64,000 bases of DNA from Casuarius casuarius. Taxonomy: Eukaryota; Chordata; Aves; Casuariiformes; Casuariidae. Positions 19,716 to 31,760 of this stretch are shown piece by piece (position 1 is the stretch's first letter; each line of letters opens with the position of its first letter). Under the pieces are notes generated by a model. It had not been told where the DNA came from. It saw only the letters and a program-made list of their open reading frames with translations, and did not search any database. The stretch is from positions 186,001 through 250,000 of the forward strand of contig PTFA01000496.1 in assembly GCA_003342895.1 (NCBI GenBank), in the 5' to 3' direction. The translations under genes were made by a program, and so were the position numbers.

Positions 19716-22439
19716 GTAAGCAGACTGTTATGAGGGCAAGTTCAAGGCCTCTCGCTTTTCCCATTCGTACCACAGTGCACAGTAAACGAGTTCATCCTGC
19801 CAGCTCATTTTCTCACTTCTCAGAGAAATATCTATTCTTTTAACATATCTGACTGTAATTTCTGCTTCTTAGCTGTCGTTTCCTAGGCCAGTAAAAGTGT
19901 ATTCAGTCCTTTTTTTTTCTTTCCAAGATGATGCCTTTGTGGAGCTGCCCTCTTTCTTGTTTCTGCGTTTGAAGATCACTCTAAGTTTTCTTGGTTAGAG
20001 CATTTGATTTAATCGGTCCAATATATTTTGATCCTCTGGGTTTGAAACAAAGTTTGAATTCTTTCCCATATGCCAGGCTCATAGAGAAATCTGAAGTGAT
20101 ACAATAATTATGAATCACACACTCTACATTGCACAGAGTGACTTCACATTATTGGAACGTGTGAAGAAAAGCTTACAAGCAGTTGAGTGTGGAGGTTATC
20201 AGAGCTCTGGGCATGTGCAGGATGAGGTGATTTGAAATTATTGTGCCACTTACAGGTTTTTAGAGAGCTTCAATCTTACAAATTTAAGTGATATTAAAAA
20301 TTCAAAGCACTCTCATAATTTCACATCTTTCTGCTGTGCCCTACAATTGCATTTTTCCTTCTCCTTTTGTGTGTGTTCATTTCAAAGTAAAGAATTTCAC
20401 AGCACCAAAAATATGTATGATTTTAGAGTTAAAACATCTAAAGCAAAGGGCTTGCACAAAGATTGTATTTGACTAGAATTCCTGCCCTAAGTGCTTAAGA
20501 AGTTTGTAGGAGGCATCTTGTACTGGAATACATTTCAGAGAGATATTCTCATTCTTTTCTTGGGGATGAATAATAACAACATGAGAGCTACCTGTCTCAC
20601 TGATTTGGGAAAGGGGCTAGGAGGTACCAATTGCAGGTCATCCGGAATATCTTCTATGACTTGAAAGAACACAAACTTTGAACTTTGAATTTAAAAAATT
20701 ATTTCCTAGCTCCTGGGTTATTTTACAAGTTGTAAAACATTACAGTTGCTGTGTAAAATTTTCCATCCTGTTTCCATGGCCTTTGGCTCCTGTTCACATA
20801 ACTTTACACTCGCTGAGCTCCATTTTGGCCCGGGTACATTCAGCCCAGCCTGGTGAAGGAAGGCTCTCATGAGTCTGACATGCCAGAGAGCTGGTGAGAA
20901 ACTGGACTGGTCTTACAGTTAAGATCAGAGTAACAACGGTCAAACCCATGACATATTACAGCAGTCAGTGTCCACCCATCCCAGTGGTAAATGCTACATA
21001 AATGAAATGTAAACTGGAATTGGAGAACTTCATTATGGTATATACACCACTGCCTTTTGGCTTGAAAGAATTCAGGTCAAAAGGTGTACCATGTTTCAAG
21101 TTTCCTTACAAAACCATTAAATTCTATCCCAAAAGCTCTGTGTTTTCTTTAAGCTGGCCACATCCCAGAAAAAGCTTTGCTAGGTTTTTTTTTTTTTTTT
21201 TTCCTACAATGTCTAGGACCCTAAAGTAGGCATGTCTAAAAGACAGTAGATTGCCAAAATACATGTGAACCTTGTGTTACCCTAGAGCAAGCTCTAAGAC
21301 CTAAGCCATAGAGAAAAGTCAGAGAAAGCTGTTGTGTCACAGAGAATATTGCAGGGAATCAGTTGTGAGAACACTTTAGAAAGGAATAAGCTCTAGTACT
21401 GAATTTGGATGATTGCAAATGCCAAACCAAAAGAAAACAATGTCAACAAGCATGCGGGTTAGACTCACAGCCTCTGGATCAGTAGAAGTATTCATTCAGC
21501 AAGATCAAAGGGTCAACTACGTCTAATAAAACAAAAATAATGGGTAACTAAACAGCTTGCAAAATACAGTCATACGTCATGTTAAGACAAGTTTTCAAAG
21601 AGCAGTTTTTTGACACATTGAATGATTGCTTTTTGGAATGGCTTTTTCTATAAAACTTTTCGTCTTAATTCGAAGTAACACATCAGAGCTGACTCGCGAA
21701 ATAGCTGTAGTCAAGCCACTAAGTAATCATGATCCCAATATAATAAGTTCAGTCAACATCTTCCAGAAGAGAGCTGTAGAAAGAGAAAAAAAATCATATT
21801 CACATGCTATATTTTAAATCAGTCAACCTTTTAAAAATACTGTTCAAAAAAAGTATAACAACTAAATTCGTAAATGCAGCATGGAGATTATTTTAAGCTT
21901 CCAAAACTTTCAGAGTAAGTAGTGGTAGCTGTAAATGAAACAGAGAGCAGGAAGGCCTGAAAAAGTAGACTGCTGTTTTCTTTTTAGCCTGGTTTCCTAA
22001 GGAAATGAGGGTTACACTATCTGAGTGTATGTGTATACATCTGTCTGTCTGTAACCTCTGCATCTCACTCCCCTCCCCGGTAACTTGAACCCACTGACTT
22101 ATTTCAACAGAATTTGTCCAAAGGGTGGAAATGCCCAGATGCTGTGAAGGCAGGCAGGCGTGTTAAGGGAAAGGGAAAGGATGTGAGGTATCAGACACGG
22201 GGAAAGGCCTGCAGAGAAGGGAAAAGCTGCAGAAACATCTTGCATTGGTGCTATCAACCATAGGACCTGCACGCTGAGGAAAACAGGCTTTGTTTGAGCT
22301 AGTTCTCGCAGAGTTACTTGCCTAAGGGAAGCCACACTCTGGCTTACCATGGCAAGACAAGTGAGTTTCCATGGGTTTTTTGTTTCTGTCCCCTTTGGAA
22401 GGCACAGGTGGTACAGCGTGACTGTAAGGGCTTGGTCGT
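19716..22439. other. intergenic sequence
   Basis: No gene recognised. A T18 homopolymer occupies 21185-21202. A GGTAAATGCTACATAAATG stretch near 20984 resembles a MIR 3' end but is too short to call. A TGTCTGTCTGTC run lies near 22040. Confidence 0.55.
21185..21202. repeat. T18 homopolymer
   Basis: Eighteen T in a row. It could be the tail of a minus-strand retroposed sequence, but no poly(A) signal or element body is seen next to it. Confidence 0.9.
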
Positions 22440-23800
22440 GGTGACAACTGGGGCAGCCAGCTAAGTGCTGAAAAGCTGTGGGAGCTCCTGCTGCACCTGG
22501 TTGGGTATAGCCAGAAGTCTGTGCAATTCATATGCTGGATCCGCACCCATTCCTTGTCTTTCCAAGCGAGAAACGACAGCTGTTGAGGCTATTCCAGCCT
22601 GCCTGCTGTGGAAGAAAGGTCTTGATCCCTGTTCATCAGCTGGAAGGAGAGGGCTGCCCACTCTGCTTGCCCCCGATGGGCTCCTGAGGGAGAAAAGCTG
22701 CTTTTGGTGACTTTCCTCCAGGCAGGTGGCAAGCAGGGGCAGAGAGAAGGGGAGGAGTGCACCTCTCCTGCCTCCTGCTCCCCTCCAACAGCCCAGCAGC
22801 CCTGCGTGGCACCATCCCGCCGTGCTGCCCCGGGGAGCTGTGATGGGCGAGCACGTTTTTGTCAGCAGAGCCAGACTTCTGGGGCTTTGCCACCTCGCAG
22901 CTCCCCTGGCCCAGAGTGCCGCTGGGTCCTGTGGACTATATCCCCGCATACGGAAAGAGTGGCAGCTCCCCAGCACCCAATGACAGCAATTTCTAATAGT
23001 GCTCCCCCAAAGGTTTGGTTGTTATTGGGTTGGGTTTCTTTTCCACTCAGAGCCAATTATGGGCACTGCTTGCTGTTATTGAAGCTATATGACTGGTGTT
23101 TTGTGCAGACAGCAGAGCCCATGGAGGAGGGCAACCAGAAGACTAGCAGAGTGCCAGACCCCTTCCCTGGACATCCCTATGTGGATGTCTTACGTGCTGC
23201 AGCAGCAGGCGTCTTGTTTATTATTGCACCCCTACGTAAGCCGTGTGGTCTCAGCAACCATTTCAAGAGTCAGGTCCTGTATGCGAAGTCATTAAAGTTA
23301 AACATATTTTAATCCATAATTGTACAAGATTTATTTAATTTAGTTTTTTTATTTATAGCTCAATTGGGATTGTAATGTATTTTCAGGCCAGCACACCAAG
23401 ATCCGTCAATTTTTACTGCATCTTTTAATTGTGTTCCTCCAGCCCAAGCGCCAGCAGTTTTCCAAAGCAGGCTGCTTGCAAAATGTCTTTTGCTTTGGTA
23501 GGGTGGCAGAGAAAAACAAATTCATTTGCAGCTTTGCTTGAAAAAACACCTTATCCTCTGCACAAACAGCAAGGTAATGGGCATGTGCTCCACTTTGCTG
23601 GCAAGACGTCCCACAGCTTGGAGGCTCTGCCGTCGGCCGAGCCCAGCAGCACTGGCCCCGCTGGGGTGCCCCCGAGCCAGGCTGCCACAGGCGGTGGCAA
23701 AACCTGGCTCCTGGTGATTCTCCTTTGCACGCCCCTGCATCAGCTCGCCCGAAGGATGCAGCGCAGCAGGCTTGGAGCAGGGTGACACAGCCCCAGCTTA
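22440..23800. other. GC-rich intergenic patch
   Basis: GC is raised, especially at 22600-22950 and 23600-23780, and open frames are longer than elsewhere (up to 202 residues on +, 22704-23312; 171 on -, 22461-22976). They overlap on both strands, lack domain-like composition and match no family I know, so GC-richness explains them. CpG density is only moderate. Confidence 0.5.
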
Positions 23801-23903
23801 AAAATTTGGGAGCGTTGTCAGCACACTCGGTGCTGGTGGGGCAACAAGGCTCCAGTTTGGTCTGCAGTGATGAAGAAATGCCATGGTAATGTTGACTAAG
23901 CAA

Positions 23904-23914
23904 CCCCCCCCCCC
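23904..23914. repeat. C11 homopolymer
   Basis: Eleven consecutive C directly before an AT-rich palindrome, an abrupt change of composition. Confidence 0.95.
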
Positions 23915-23927
23915 AGTATTTTTACGT

Positions 23928-23955
23928 ATATATGTATATATTTATATACATATAT
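23928..23955. repeat. AT-rich inverted repeat, 13-bp perfect arms
   Basis: The left arm ATATATGTATATA (23928-23940) and the right arm TATATACATATAT (23943-23955) are exact reverse complements separated by TT. The sequence could extrude a cruciform. Confidence 0.9.
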
Positions 23956-26280
23956 TTATTTATTTTATGTTGATAGTGACTACCATGGGAGCAATGCATT
24001 ATTAAATGTTCCCGTGCAGCCCATGTGTGAGAGCAAGCTCCGAGGCACTGACCAGCCCCGCAGCGCCTCTCTGCATATGCAGTAGTGTTGGAAGTAATGG
24101 AGTGAACATCCTTCCCTTATAACTTTTAATAAGACAGCTCATCAGCTGCATTCCCTGCATCCAGAGCAGGGAACTTGACGAGGTGCTTTGTACCAGGGAA
24201 GCACATCCAGCCGGCTCAGTGTCAGGTCCCAGCAAAGGCGGCTGTGAAGTATTATACAGATTTACCTTCTGCGTAGTTAAGAGGGCAAGCTGGGAATTCC
24301 AGGGGACAGAAAAAGCCACCCCAACTGAATAGCTGTCAAAGTGATAATCCTTTTAAGAGAATGTGTTTGCTGTGTGCTGCTTATTTATACAGAGCCTGTG
24401 TGCCTGGTGAAACTTTTCAGTCCTCTCGAATTCAAAGGGGTAAAGTTTCCATTAACACAAATGAGGATGTTACATACCAAGATGCTGGGGCTCGGAGAGT
24501 AGAATATTCCCTTGAATCACTCTAAATGGTAGACCCTTAACAGAAATTGACGCTTTTTTTTTACTCTAATAAACGATTTAAATTAATGTTACACTATTAA
24601 TATTCTGCAGAAGGATTCCCACAAAAAAACTTTGTATTCAGAATCTGGATTGTTAAGAAATCTAGCCTTTCTTCGAGCAGTAACTAAGAAGATAATTGTG
24701 AGATTCACAAATGCTGGGACATTTTTTTCCCACATAGCTCTTCTGCTGAGCCTTACTTTCAACAGCCAACATCAGTGAAAACTTGGAGGCAAACTCTATC
24801 ACTGAGGAACAAGTTCGCTATTAATGTACCCTTGACTGTAACTCCTGGGAAGAAGGAACTTGGCTTGCCTGTGCACACTGCTGTAGGCCTCCACTTTGAC
24901 GGAAGCCCATAGTTACTATTGTAATATTAAAAACAGTAAAATTCCTCGCCCATGATGGAATCTATAGAGAGTGCATGTGTCTCTGTGTGTGCTTAAGAGG
25001 GAAAAATTAAGATGAAATTTGGCAGGGTGATTGCCCGTTGCTTACCATTGTAATTCAGTGTTGAGAGTGAATGGCCGCCATTGCCTAAGAGGAAATCACA
25101 GCATTTGTTACTCTTCTGTGTATATGTATCACAGACTGGTCTGTGATCAGTAAGTCCTCTCTGGCAATGACAAAAAAGGCTTGTCCAAACTTGCAGTTCT
25201 TTGAGTCAGGTCTAGTCTCTGTAGGCCTTATGGGATGGGTGCCTTTAATTTCCTCCTGATTCTGTTGTTAATTTGAATAGGTACTTAAGCTGCTTCAAGA
25301 TTTATTTATTTTTTAATGAGAATTTCCCAGCTATTTCATTCTAACAAAGTGGGATGGGAGTAGTTAACATCTCCATTTTCCCATTCACAAACAAGCTGCT
25401 TGCCCCCTGGATGCAATTATTTTCTTTTACCTGTTTAGGAAATAACACTGCTGAAGTAACTCTGATGTAGGCGGTGTGCTGCCTGCAAAAAAAATGGCTG
25501 AGGCATGGGCCTATTAGCCTGCCCATGCTGCACTAACGATTTCACTAATGCTTTACCCTCACATGATTGAACAGGGTTTCCCTCAGATGACTGGACAAAT
25601 GAGAACAGATGATCAGCAGAGTTCATAAAAGTGAAATATCTGATAGCTGCACCCCCGTTGCTCTTGTGTTGTGGGTGAATCTGCATGCAGAGGGGTGAGG
25701 AGAAAGAGAAAGGGAGACGGTTGTAAAACAGCTCCATAATTACCATGTAGATAAAGCTATGCATCAGTGAGAAACTTGTTTTAAGATGTGTACATTGCCA
25801 TAGGTACGACTGCCAGAGTCTGCTTTCGCTTATGCTGATACAAATCTGGAACAATCCTATTTTCAGCCAAGTGACTTCAATTTACACAAGTAGAAGTGAG
25901 AGCTGAATCTGTCCCTTAAGTAAAAAAGGAGGGTGAGAAGACAGAAGGCAACCTAGTCAGGCAAGGGGCGCAAATCCCTGTTTTCAGGTCCCTCCACCAT
26001 TGCTATTGCCTGATTCAGGCTGCCTCTCTGGCACTTTGCAGAGTGCCCTGTAGCAGGTCTTTTCACCTCCTCAGGAGAATGTGGGCAGCATTTGCAGAGC
26101 CCCATCTTTATTATTCTCTTAACCTGAAAGATTATTTCACTTTTACCAGCTCACCCTGCACTGCCAACAGCACAAGAAGCAATAAATCTTCGTCAAGGTT
26201 TCTTGGTGTGGGGTGAATAAGCAGCGCTGATGCTGATTCCTTAAAAAAACTCATTTCTTGTAACGTGAGCCCTGCTGGAG
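23956..26280. other. intergenic sequence
   Basis: No gene found. At about 25863-25916 a sequence like 'gtgacttcaatttacacaag..gagctgaatctgtccc' resembles half of the old palindromic repeat family described at 52391. The rest is unremarkable unique sequence. Confidence 0.5.
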
Positions 26281-26289
26281 ATGGTCATG

Positions 26290-26660
26290 TCAACTGATTA
26301 GACTTTTTACTTGGCCATATTGATTCTGTTCTACACCGATGCGGCCCATAATGCTGGCTAATGTTATTGACGAGCCATCAGTCCTGCAGAGACGTGTGGG
26401 GCTTGCAGCTCTCTCTGAACCACAAAAACCTATCCATGGACAATGATGGAGAGGAAGAGGAAGATGCAAGCAAAGCACTCAGGCTGGCTTCATTCGGCCT
26501 GTAATACATTAATGAAAGACACACACTCTGTGGGAAGAGACAGATGTGGCTCTCCAGAAGCCATTTATTTATAAAATAATTATGAATGCACGGTCGAGTC
26601 ATGGATTTTCATTACTGTGTGCACATCCAACACTCTTTCTTTGTTCACGTTTTGCTCTAA
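26290..26660. promoter_or_regulatory. candidate conserved non-coding element
   Basis: A non-repetitive block with features common in enhancers: GGCCATATTGAT, GGCTAATGTTATTGACG, an ACCACAAAAACC Runx-like core near 26418, and CATTTATTTATAAAATAATTATGAATG at its AT-rich end. It does not resemble any repeat I know. Conservation could not be tested. Confidence 0.25.
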
Positions 26661-26719
26661 ATGAAATATAAAGGGAGAGCAATAGCGGCAGAGGCCTGGG
26701 AGAGGTTACTCTCTCCTTC

Positions 26720-26960
26720 CCCTTACTGCCTTTTTTAAGCCAGGAGGGCAGGTGCCATCTGGCTCTGTCAAAGCAATGCGAAGCTTCCTCTGGAAGGCAA
26801 ACACCGGTCGCAGCCCGGAGCAGTGGCCTCTGCCGAAGTGCCGCGGGATGCGGTGTCCCAGCTCGCTAAATGCTGGAACTTGCTCGAACAATGCGGGAGC
26901 GCTGATACTCGCTGCCGCGCGTACAGAAGTGGGTTTGATCTCGTGGACTGCTGAGCACAA
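26720..26960. other. small CpG-enriched patch
   Basis: Contains CTGCCGCGCG, GTGCCGCGGG and other CpG sites in otherwise CpG-poor DNA. It is too short and too sparse for a standard CpG island and could be a regulatory element. The reading frames across it are chance. Confidence 0.4.
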
Positions 26961-27639
26961 GGTCTAAACTACTTAAATCTCTATTGCATTTCCTTTTTGT
27001 TTCCTTTTCTATTCTTTCTTTTACACTCTGCTTCTTGAAAGCCAAGGGTAGAAGCTTTGAAAGTTAGTCTGCCTTTTTCTGTCTCAAAACGAGAAGAGCA
27101 GAGCAGAACTATGACCTAATCATTCAACAGCTTCTGATTCCTGAAGAGCAGGAAGACCGGGAAACTAGCGAGAAGTTGATTATTGTATCATGCCATTCAG
27201 CCTCTGGAATAATAGTTCTATTGTAAGCTCTACGATAGTAATAGCAAGATAGGTAAACATTAAGAACTTACACCCAAGAGTTTGTTTCATATGACTTTCT
27301 AGGATAAAGCCACAGGACCAGGTTGCAGAAAACATGTAACATGAGGATTTTCTGCAGGAATTTTTAGAGTAAATTCAAATCTAGTCCTGCCCCTTCACAG
27401 TTTTCTAGCTGCTCTTCAAGTTATCTATACTGTATAGGTTGTTTAAAATGACCCATTTAAAATGACCCCATCCTTCTTTAGGCTGGCTGGATTTTAAAGT
27501 ACAAATATTACTGGGCTTAGCATCAAGTCTATGGAAGAGGCTGCTGTTTAGTGCATTCTTGCAAGATGACATCAAATATACTAATATTCCTTCTAGTGTC
27601 CATCAATAATTAGCACTGCTGATTCCAGGACAGGAGGCT

Positions 27640-27699
27640 GTATGTTTGTGAAAGATGAAAAGTGCTATATAAGTGCTAGACATTAATATTATTATTGGC
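27640..27699 (+). mobile_element. MIR SINE 3' end
   Basis: The motif string 'gatgaaaagtgctatataag' followed by 'tgctagacattaatattattatt' closely follows the MIR 3' end (gctatataaatgc..tattattattatt). The 5' part is missing or too diverged to see. Confidence 0.72.
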
Positions 27700-28509
27700 A
27701 GTCCACTGAACAAGGGACAGAAAGGTTCAGGCATAATATGCTGAATTGCTGGATGTGTCATGTGTTTCCCAAAGGTAATGCCTGTAGCAGGAAATTAATA
27801 ATAGGAACAGGCAAAAAGCAAAAGAGCTGAAGTAACTTAGCCCTTTCTTACAAAAAAACCAAAAAACCAAAAAAAACCCCAATGGCTCACAATTAGTCTT
27901 GAGTGAAAGGACAAAACTGCACTGGGTATGAGGTTACACTAGAAACATGATAGTCCATTTTCAGTGAAAAGTTTGCAAACCAAGCTTTCTTACAATTTGC
28001 ATGAGCAAATAAAAAAGCAAGAGTGAATTGGAGGAGGGTGAATTCACAAGGCTCAATATGGGGATGAAAGACTTGCAGAATTTTTTTGCAAAGCTCAAAA
28101 AACGGATGAATTTTGCAGAGCGCAGCTGCAGTGATCTATATATATTATTACAAACAAGCTAATAGTGTTCATAAGCAGAGATGAAAGTGAGCAAGAGCTG
28201 GCAAAATAAATGTTAGCTGAAACTGAATCCCACTAACCTCCTGTGGAACAGTTGTGATATTAACCCCCTGCATACCCACAGCAGAGCATTCGTAGAGAGA
28301 GTCTGAGCACAAAGCTTGGTGATGTTTAATTTTAATTTAGCACAGCTTATCCATGAGAGAGTACACAGCGCTGTGGCATGAATGAAAGGTTATTGCAGAG
28401 AATGCGAATGCACTTAGGAAGGTGGACGCATGTGCAATTGCAGCCAAAAGGAGATGTCAAGGCAAAGTGATCTGGTGTTAAACTGCGATGAAGCAAATTG
28501 TTACACTAT

Positions 28510-28595
28510 GGGCCACATTGTGCTGTTGTAAATCTGGAGAAAACTTGGTTCCTGGCATGGGGTTGGTTCTGTACTTAGAGATCAGAATTTGGCTC
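28510..28595. mobile_element. old palindromic repeat remnant
   Basis: Starts GGGCCACATTGTGC..GTAAATCTGGAG and ends AGATCAGAATTTGGCTC, whose reverse complement resembles the start. This matches the 'gggccagattctgatctc..gtaaatctggag' pattern of the palindromic repeat family. Confidence 0.45.
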
Positions 28596-28949
28596 TTTCT
28601 TACACTCTCACATGGCCTTTCATTTCTGTGTATTACCATGGCCTTAATTTTGAAAATTACGATTGCCCAAGATATTTTAAAATTGTTTTAAAAGCTTGAA
28701 AAAACGCCTCCCTTAAATGCTACTATATTTAGTATTTTTCGTAGTGTTTCCATTTAACTGATCCATGACAAGAGAAAAAGGGCTGTTGCCATACATAATG
28801 TTAGCAGATGGAGATGACCTCGGGAAAGTCAACTTTGTAGCATCCAGAAAGATAACTTTGGAAGCAATGAGACCTGTTCTTCCAAGAGCCAACACTGGCC
28901 TAGATCATACCATTCAGTAGTTATGCCCTCTTGGGCTTACAGCTAACAT

Positions 28950-29008
28950 GAGCTAAATCTTGACCCTACCGAAGACAGTGAAAATGCACTGGCACCGGAA
29001 TTTCACCT
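28950..29008. mobile_element. old palindromic repeat remnant
   Basis: The TCTTGACCCTACCGAAGACAG ... GGAATTTCACC pattern follows a common old sauropsid repeat (gacccattgaagtcaatg..ggatttcacc). It is short and diverged. Confidence 0.35.
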
Positions 29009-31379
29009 TATGATATTCAAACTCTCTGAAAGAAGCATATTGCCTATTAATTTATCCTAGGTAGCACTGAAGCCTAATTTCTGTGAACCTCTGAAGTAAT
29101 GACAATGTTCTCTTTTGACCCTCCAGAGTTTTCCCTTTGGAAGCTCAAGAGATTAAAATGTAGCCCATTCTTACGCAAACGTAAGTAAATACAGTACACA
29201 GGACCTTTAATTTCTTTAACAGGCCTTTGCACTTCCCCTTCGTGGCAAACTGATCATTTCTGAGGCGGGAGAGCATAGAGGTGAGCAGTAAGTAGACAGC
29301 ATTTGCTTAGAAAACATTCTCACATACAGAGCTTGAAATAACTTGCGTTCTTTTGGCATTTAGTTTTTCTTTTCCTTTCAGAAAGGAGCTATGCCTTCAG
29401 CAGGAAAAAATACTGCAGCCTATTTCACAGCTGAGTATTGGGCAGTATATATACAGTATACATTTCCATCAGCTGTAGATGGAAGAATAAGACTTACTTG
29501 TTTAGCGTTTGGCAGGTTCTAGCAAGGGCAGTGTAAACATGGGTTCCCATCTAGATAATTATTTTAAACTCTCTGGTATTCCTCACTTTCTGCTTTGTCA
29601 TACCCAGATTTTAGGAGCGGAGGATGGCATCTCTGACTCTGTAAAAGTTGGCTAGTGTTCACTGAAATGACAACTGCAACTGTGTTTGAATGCTAGATAT
29701 TCTGTTCCTGTGAGATGAGGTTTTTCTTTTGTTGCTTAAAATTTCTTATTTTCTTTCACTTTTGGGCTCAATGCCTCCCAAATTTGGCTCCATTGTCGCC
29801 ATGGTACTCATACTCCACACTAATTGGCTGTGCCTGTATACTGTGAATAACCTTGCAAGCTTTCTTTCATTCTTGCTCTGACTTTCCTTATAGATTCCCC
29901 TGGGACTGAAGAGACCTCCGTCACTCCTTCCTTCTTCCGTGGCCTGGGGAAATTGCTGCCCGCCAGTGTCATCCCAAGCAGAATCTTTGATGGATGATGC
30001 AAGGAAAAGAACTGTCCTTAAGAGCAGTAGATTCCTTGGACTCGTGACTCAGAGATTTCTCGTTATTTGTGCAAAGCTCGTATGATACAAATATATATTT
30101 ATAAACGGTTCACTGTCATTAGTTGTCCACTTCTATCTGAGCTCTTCTTAGTCCCTTATGTACCTAGCTAATAATCCTCAATGCAGCATATTTCAGCTTG
30201 GGAAATCTTCAGCACCATTATGCCACCATGCTGTGTAGTATCACGTGGGTTACTATGACCGAATCTTTCGCCTCGTGCCCTGTAGCAGTGAGTCTGAAAC
30301 AGCAGAATGCTCTGCTGAGGTAGAGGAGCATCTTCTGCTGAAGCTACCCACAGGAGCATTTTTAAGCAGACTTTTTGTTAGGAGGGCAGGACAAAAGAAG
30401 TCACAGGTATGTGAGGCTGAAAATGGTAATAAAATATTCTCATTATATTGTAATGGTGCACATGGTTCAATTTCTAGCATGTGGCAATAGAGGAAGAACT
30501 CCTGGGCACTCCCTTCGGAAGCTAAATCAAGGGTATTTTAATTTGCAGTCCCCGCTTCCTTTTCCACAATGAGACACAGGACAATAAGAGGGAACATATT
30601 TCTCTTGCAAGTTAACTCAACATGCAATATGCAGAAGATTACTCAGGCTCACTCAGTGCTAGCAATCCACACTTTATTGATCTCACCCTATCACTGCTTA
30701 CATTTTTTATTCTTTAATTTTCTTTCCTTATTTGCTCATTAGTTCAAGAGATGGAGGGAAGGGGGAGGGAGAGGAGCACTAGAAGATGGCATCACTTTTA
30801 GGTTGCCTTGGAACAGGAAGATCAAACCAGGGCATTGAAAAACAGTATTCCCCGAGTAGGCACTAACTGTCTAAACTTGTTCTGCGTGATTTGCCCCAGT
30901 CCACGCAGCGCACCAGGAGCTGGCCAGCCTTGTAGCTCCCTGTTGAGGTTACATGTCTAGCCAGTGGCTACGTGCCTTGCTTACTGGGTCCTGCTGTGGT
31001 TCATGCCGTGGTGGTATCGTCCCCCCCGCTGCAGAGGGAAGAAGCTGGGCACAGCCGGGGCAACCAGGAGATACCTGAGCGGCAGTCCCGTCTGAGTGAC
31101 TGACAAGCAAACGGGTGCATCCTCCCTGTCAGCAAGACAGTTGCCATTGCTTCTCTTTCCAACTTACAATATCTGTAAACAGCACACAGCAAGACCTTCT
31201 GAGGATTTAACAGATGTGTAACTGTTCAGGGATTAGTGGTTAACAATAAACAGCAGACATTTTTTTCCATGTGCTATTAAAAGGAACTAACAAGGGTGGT
31301 GACTGTGAAAATGAAACAAGCCTTATCCATGGCAGAGGGTTGTAGCCATGTCTTTTTCAAAGATCTATTGAAATCCTCT

Positions 31380-31390
31380 CCCCCCCCCCC
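31380..31390. repeat. C11 homopolymer followed by T6
   Basis: Eleven C then TTTTTT. On the minus strand this is a G11 run, a possible site of sequencing error. Confidence 0.95.
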
Positions 31391-31499
31391 TTTTTTAAAC
31401 CTCCTCACCTTCTCAGTATTGTTGCCGCATGTTTTTGAGTCTGCAGGGCTTGGCTGAGAGTAGCGCTGGGAAATTTGTTCAGAATGAACGACTGATTTC

Positions 31500-31760
31500 C
31501 AACATAATAAGTAAATGAACACAAATTTAACTTCATGGCATTCAATATTAACTACTTTCTAATGCTGAAATAATGGCCTGCAGCCATCTCTGCAGTGTGC
31601 GGAGATTGGTTAGTCAGCAGCTAAGCACAACTTTCTTCAACCACTATGCTATCAAAGGAAAGTGGGCAAAGATTGGGAATTTTAATGAACAAATGTCATT
31701 CCTACAGTTTGCAGTTCAAAGATAAGTAAATAATGAATAACTTGAATGCAAATTACCCCT
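31500..31760. promoter_or_regulatory. candidate conserved non-coding element
   Basis: A unique block with ATTCAATATTAACTAC, AATAATGGCCTGCAG, TTTTAATGAAC and AACATTTG-like motifs on either strand, and almost no CpG. It has the look of a developmental enhancer, but this is judged by eye from one sequence. Confidence 0.22.

Larger units (their letters stand above)
26961..31499. other. intergenic sequence with old repeat fragments
   Basis: No gene supported. Contains a MIR 3' end (27640-27699), an A-rich CCAAAAAACC tract (27850-27880), two palindromic-repeat remnants (28510-28595 and 28950-29008) and a C11 run at 31380-31390. Other stretches are unique. Confidence 0.5.

Noticed and set aside
22461..23312. 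171- and 202-residue overlapping frames in the GC-rich patch
   Set aside because: No start context, splice structure, domain or codon pattern supports them. GC content explains the length.
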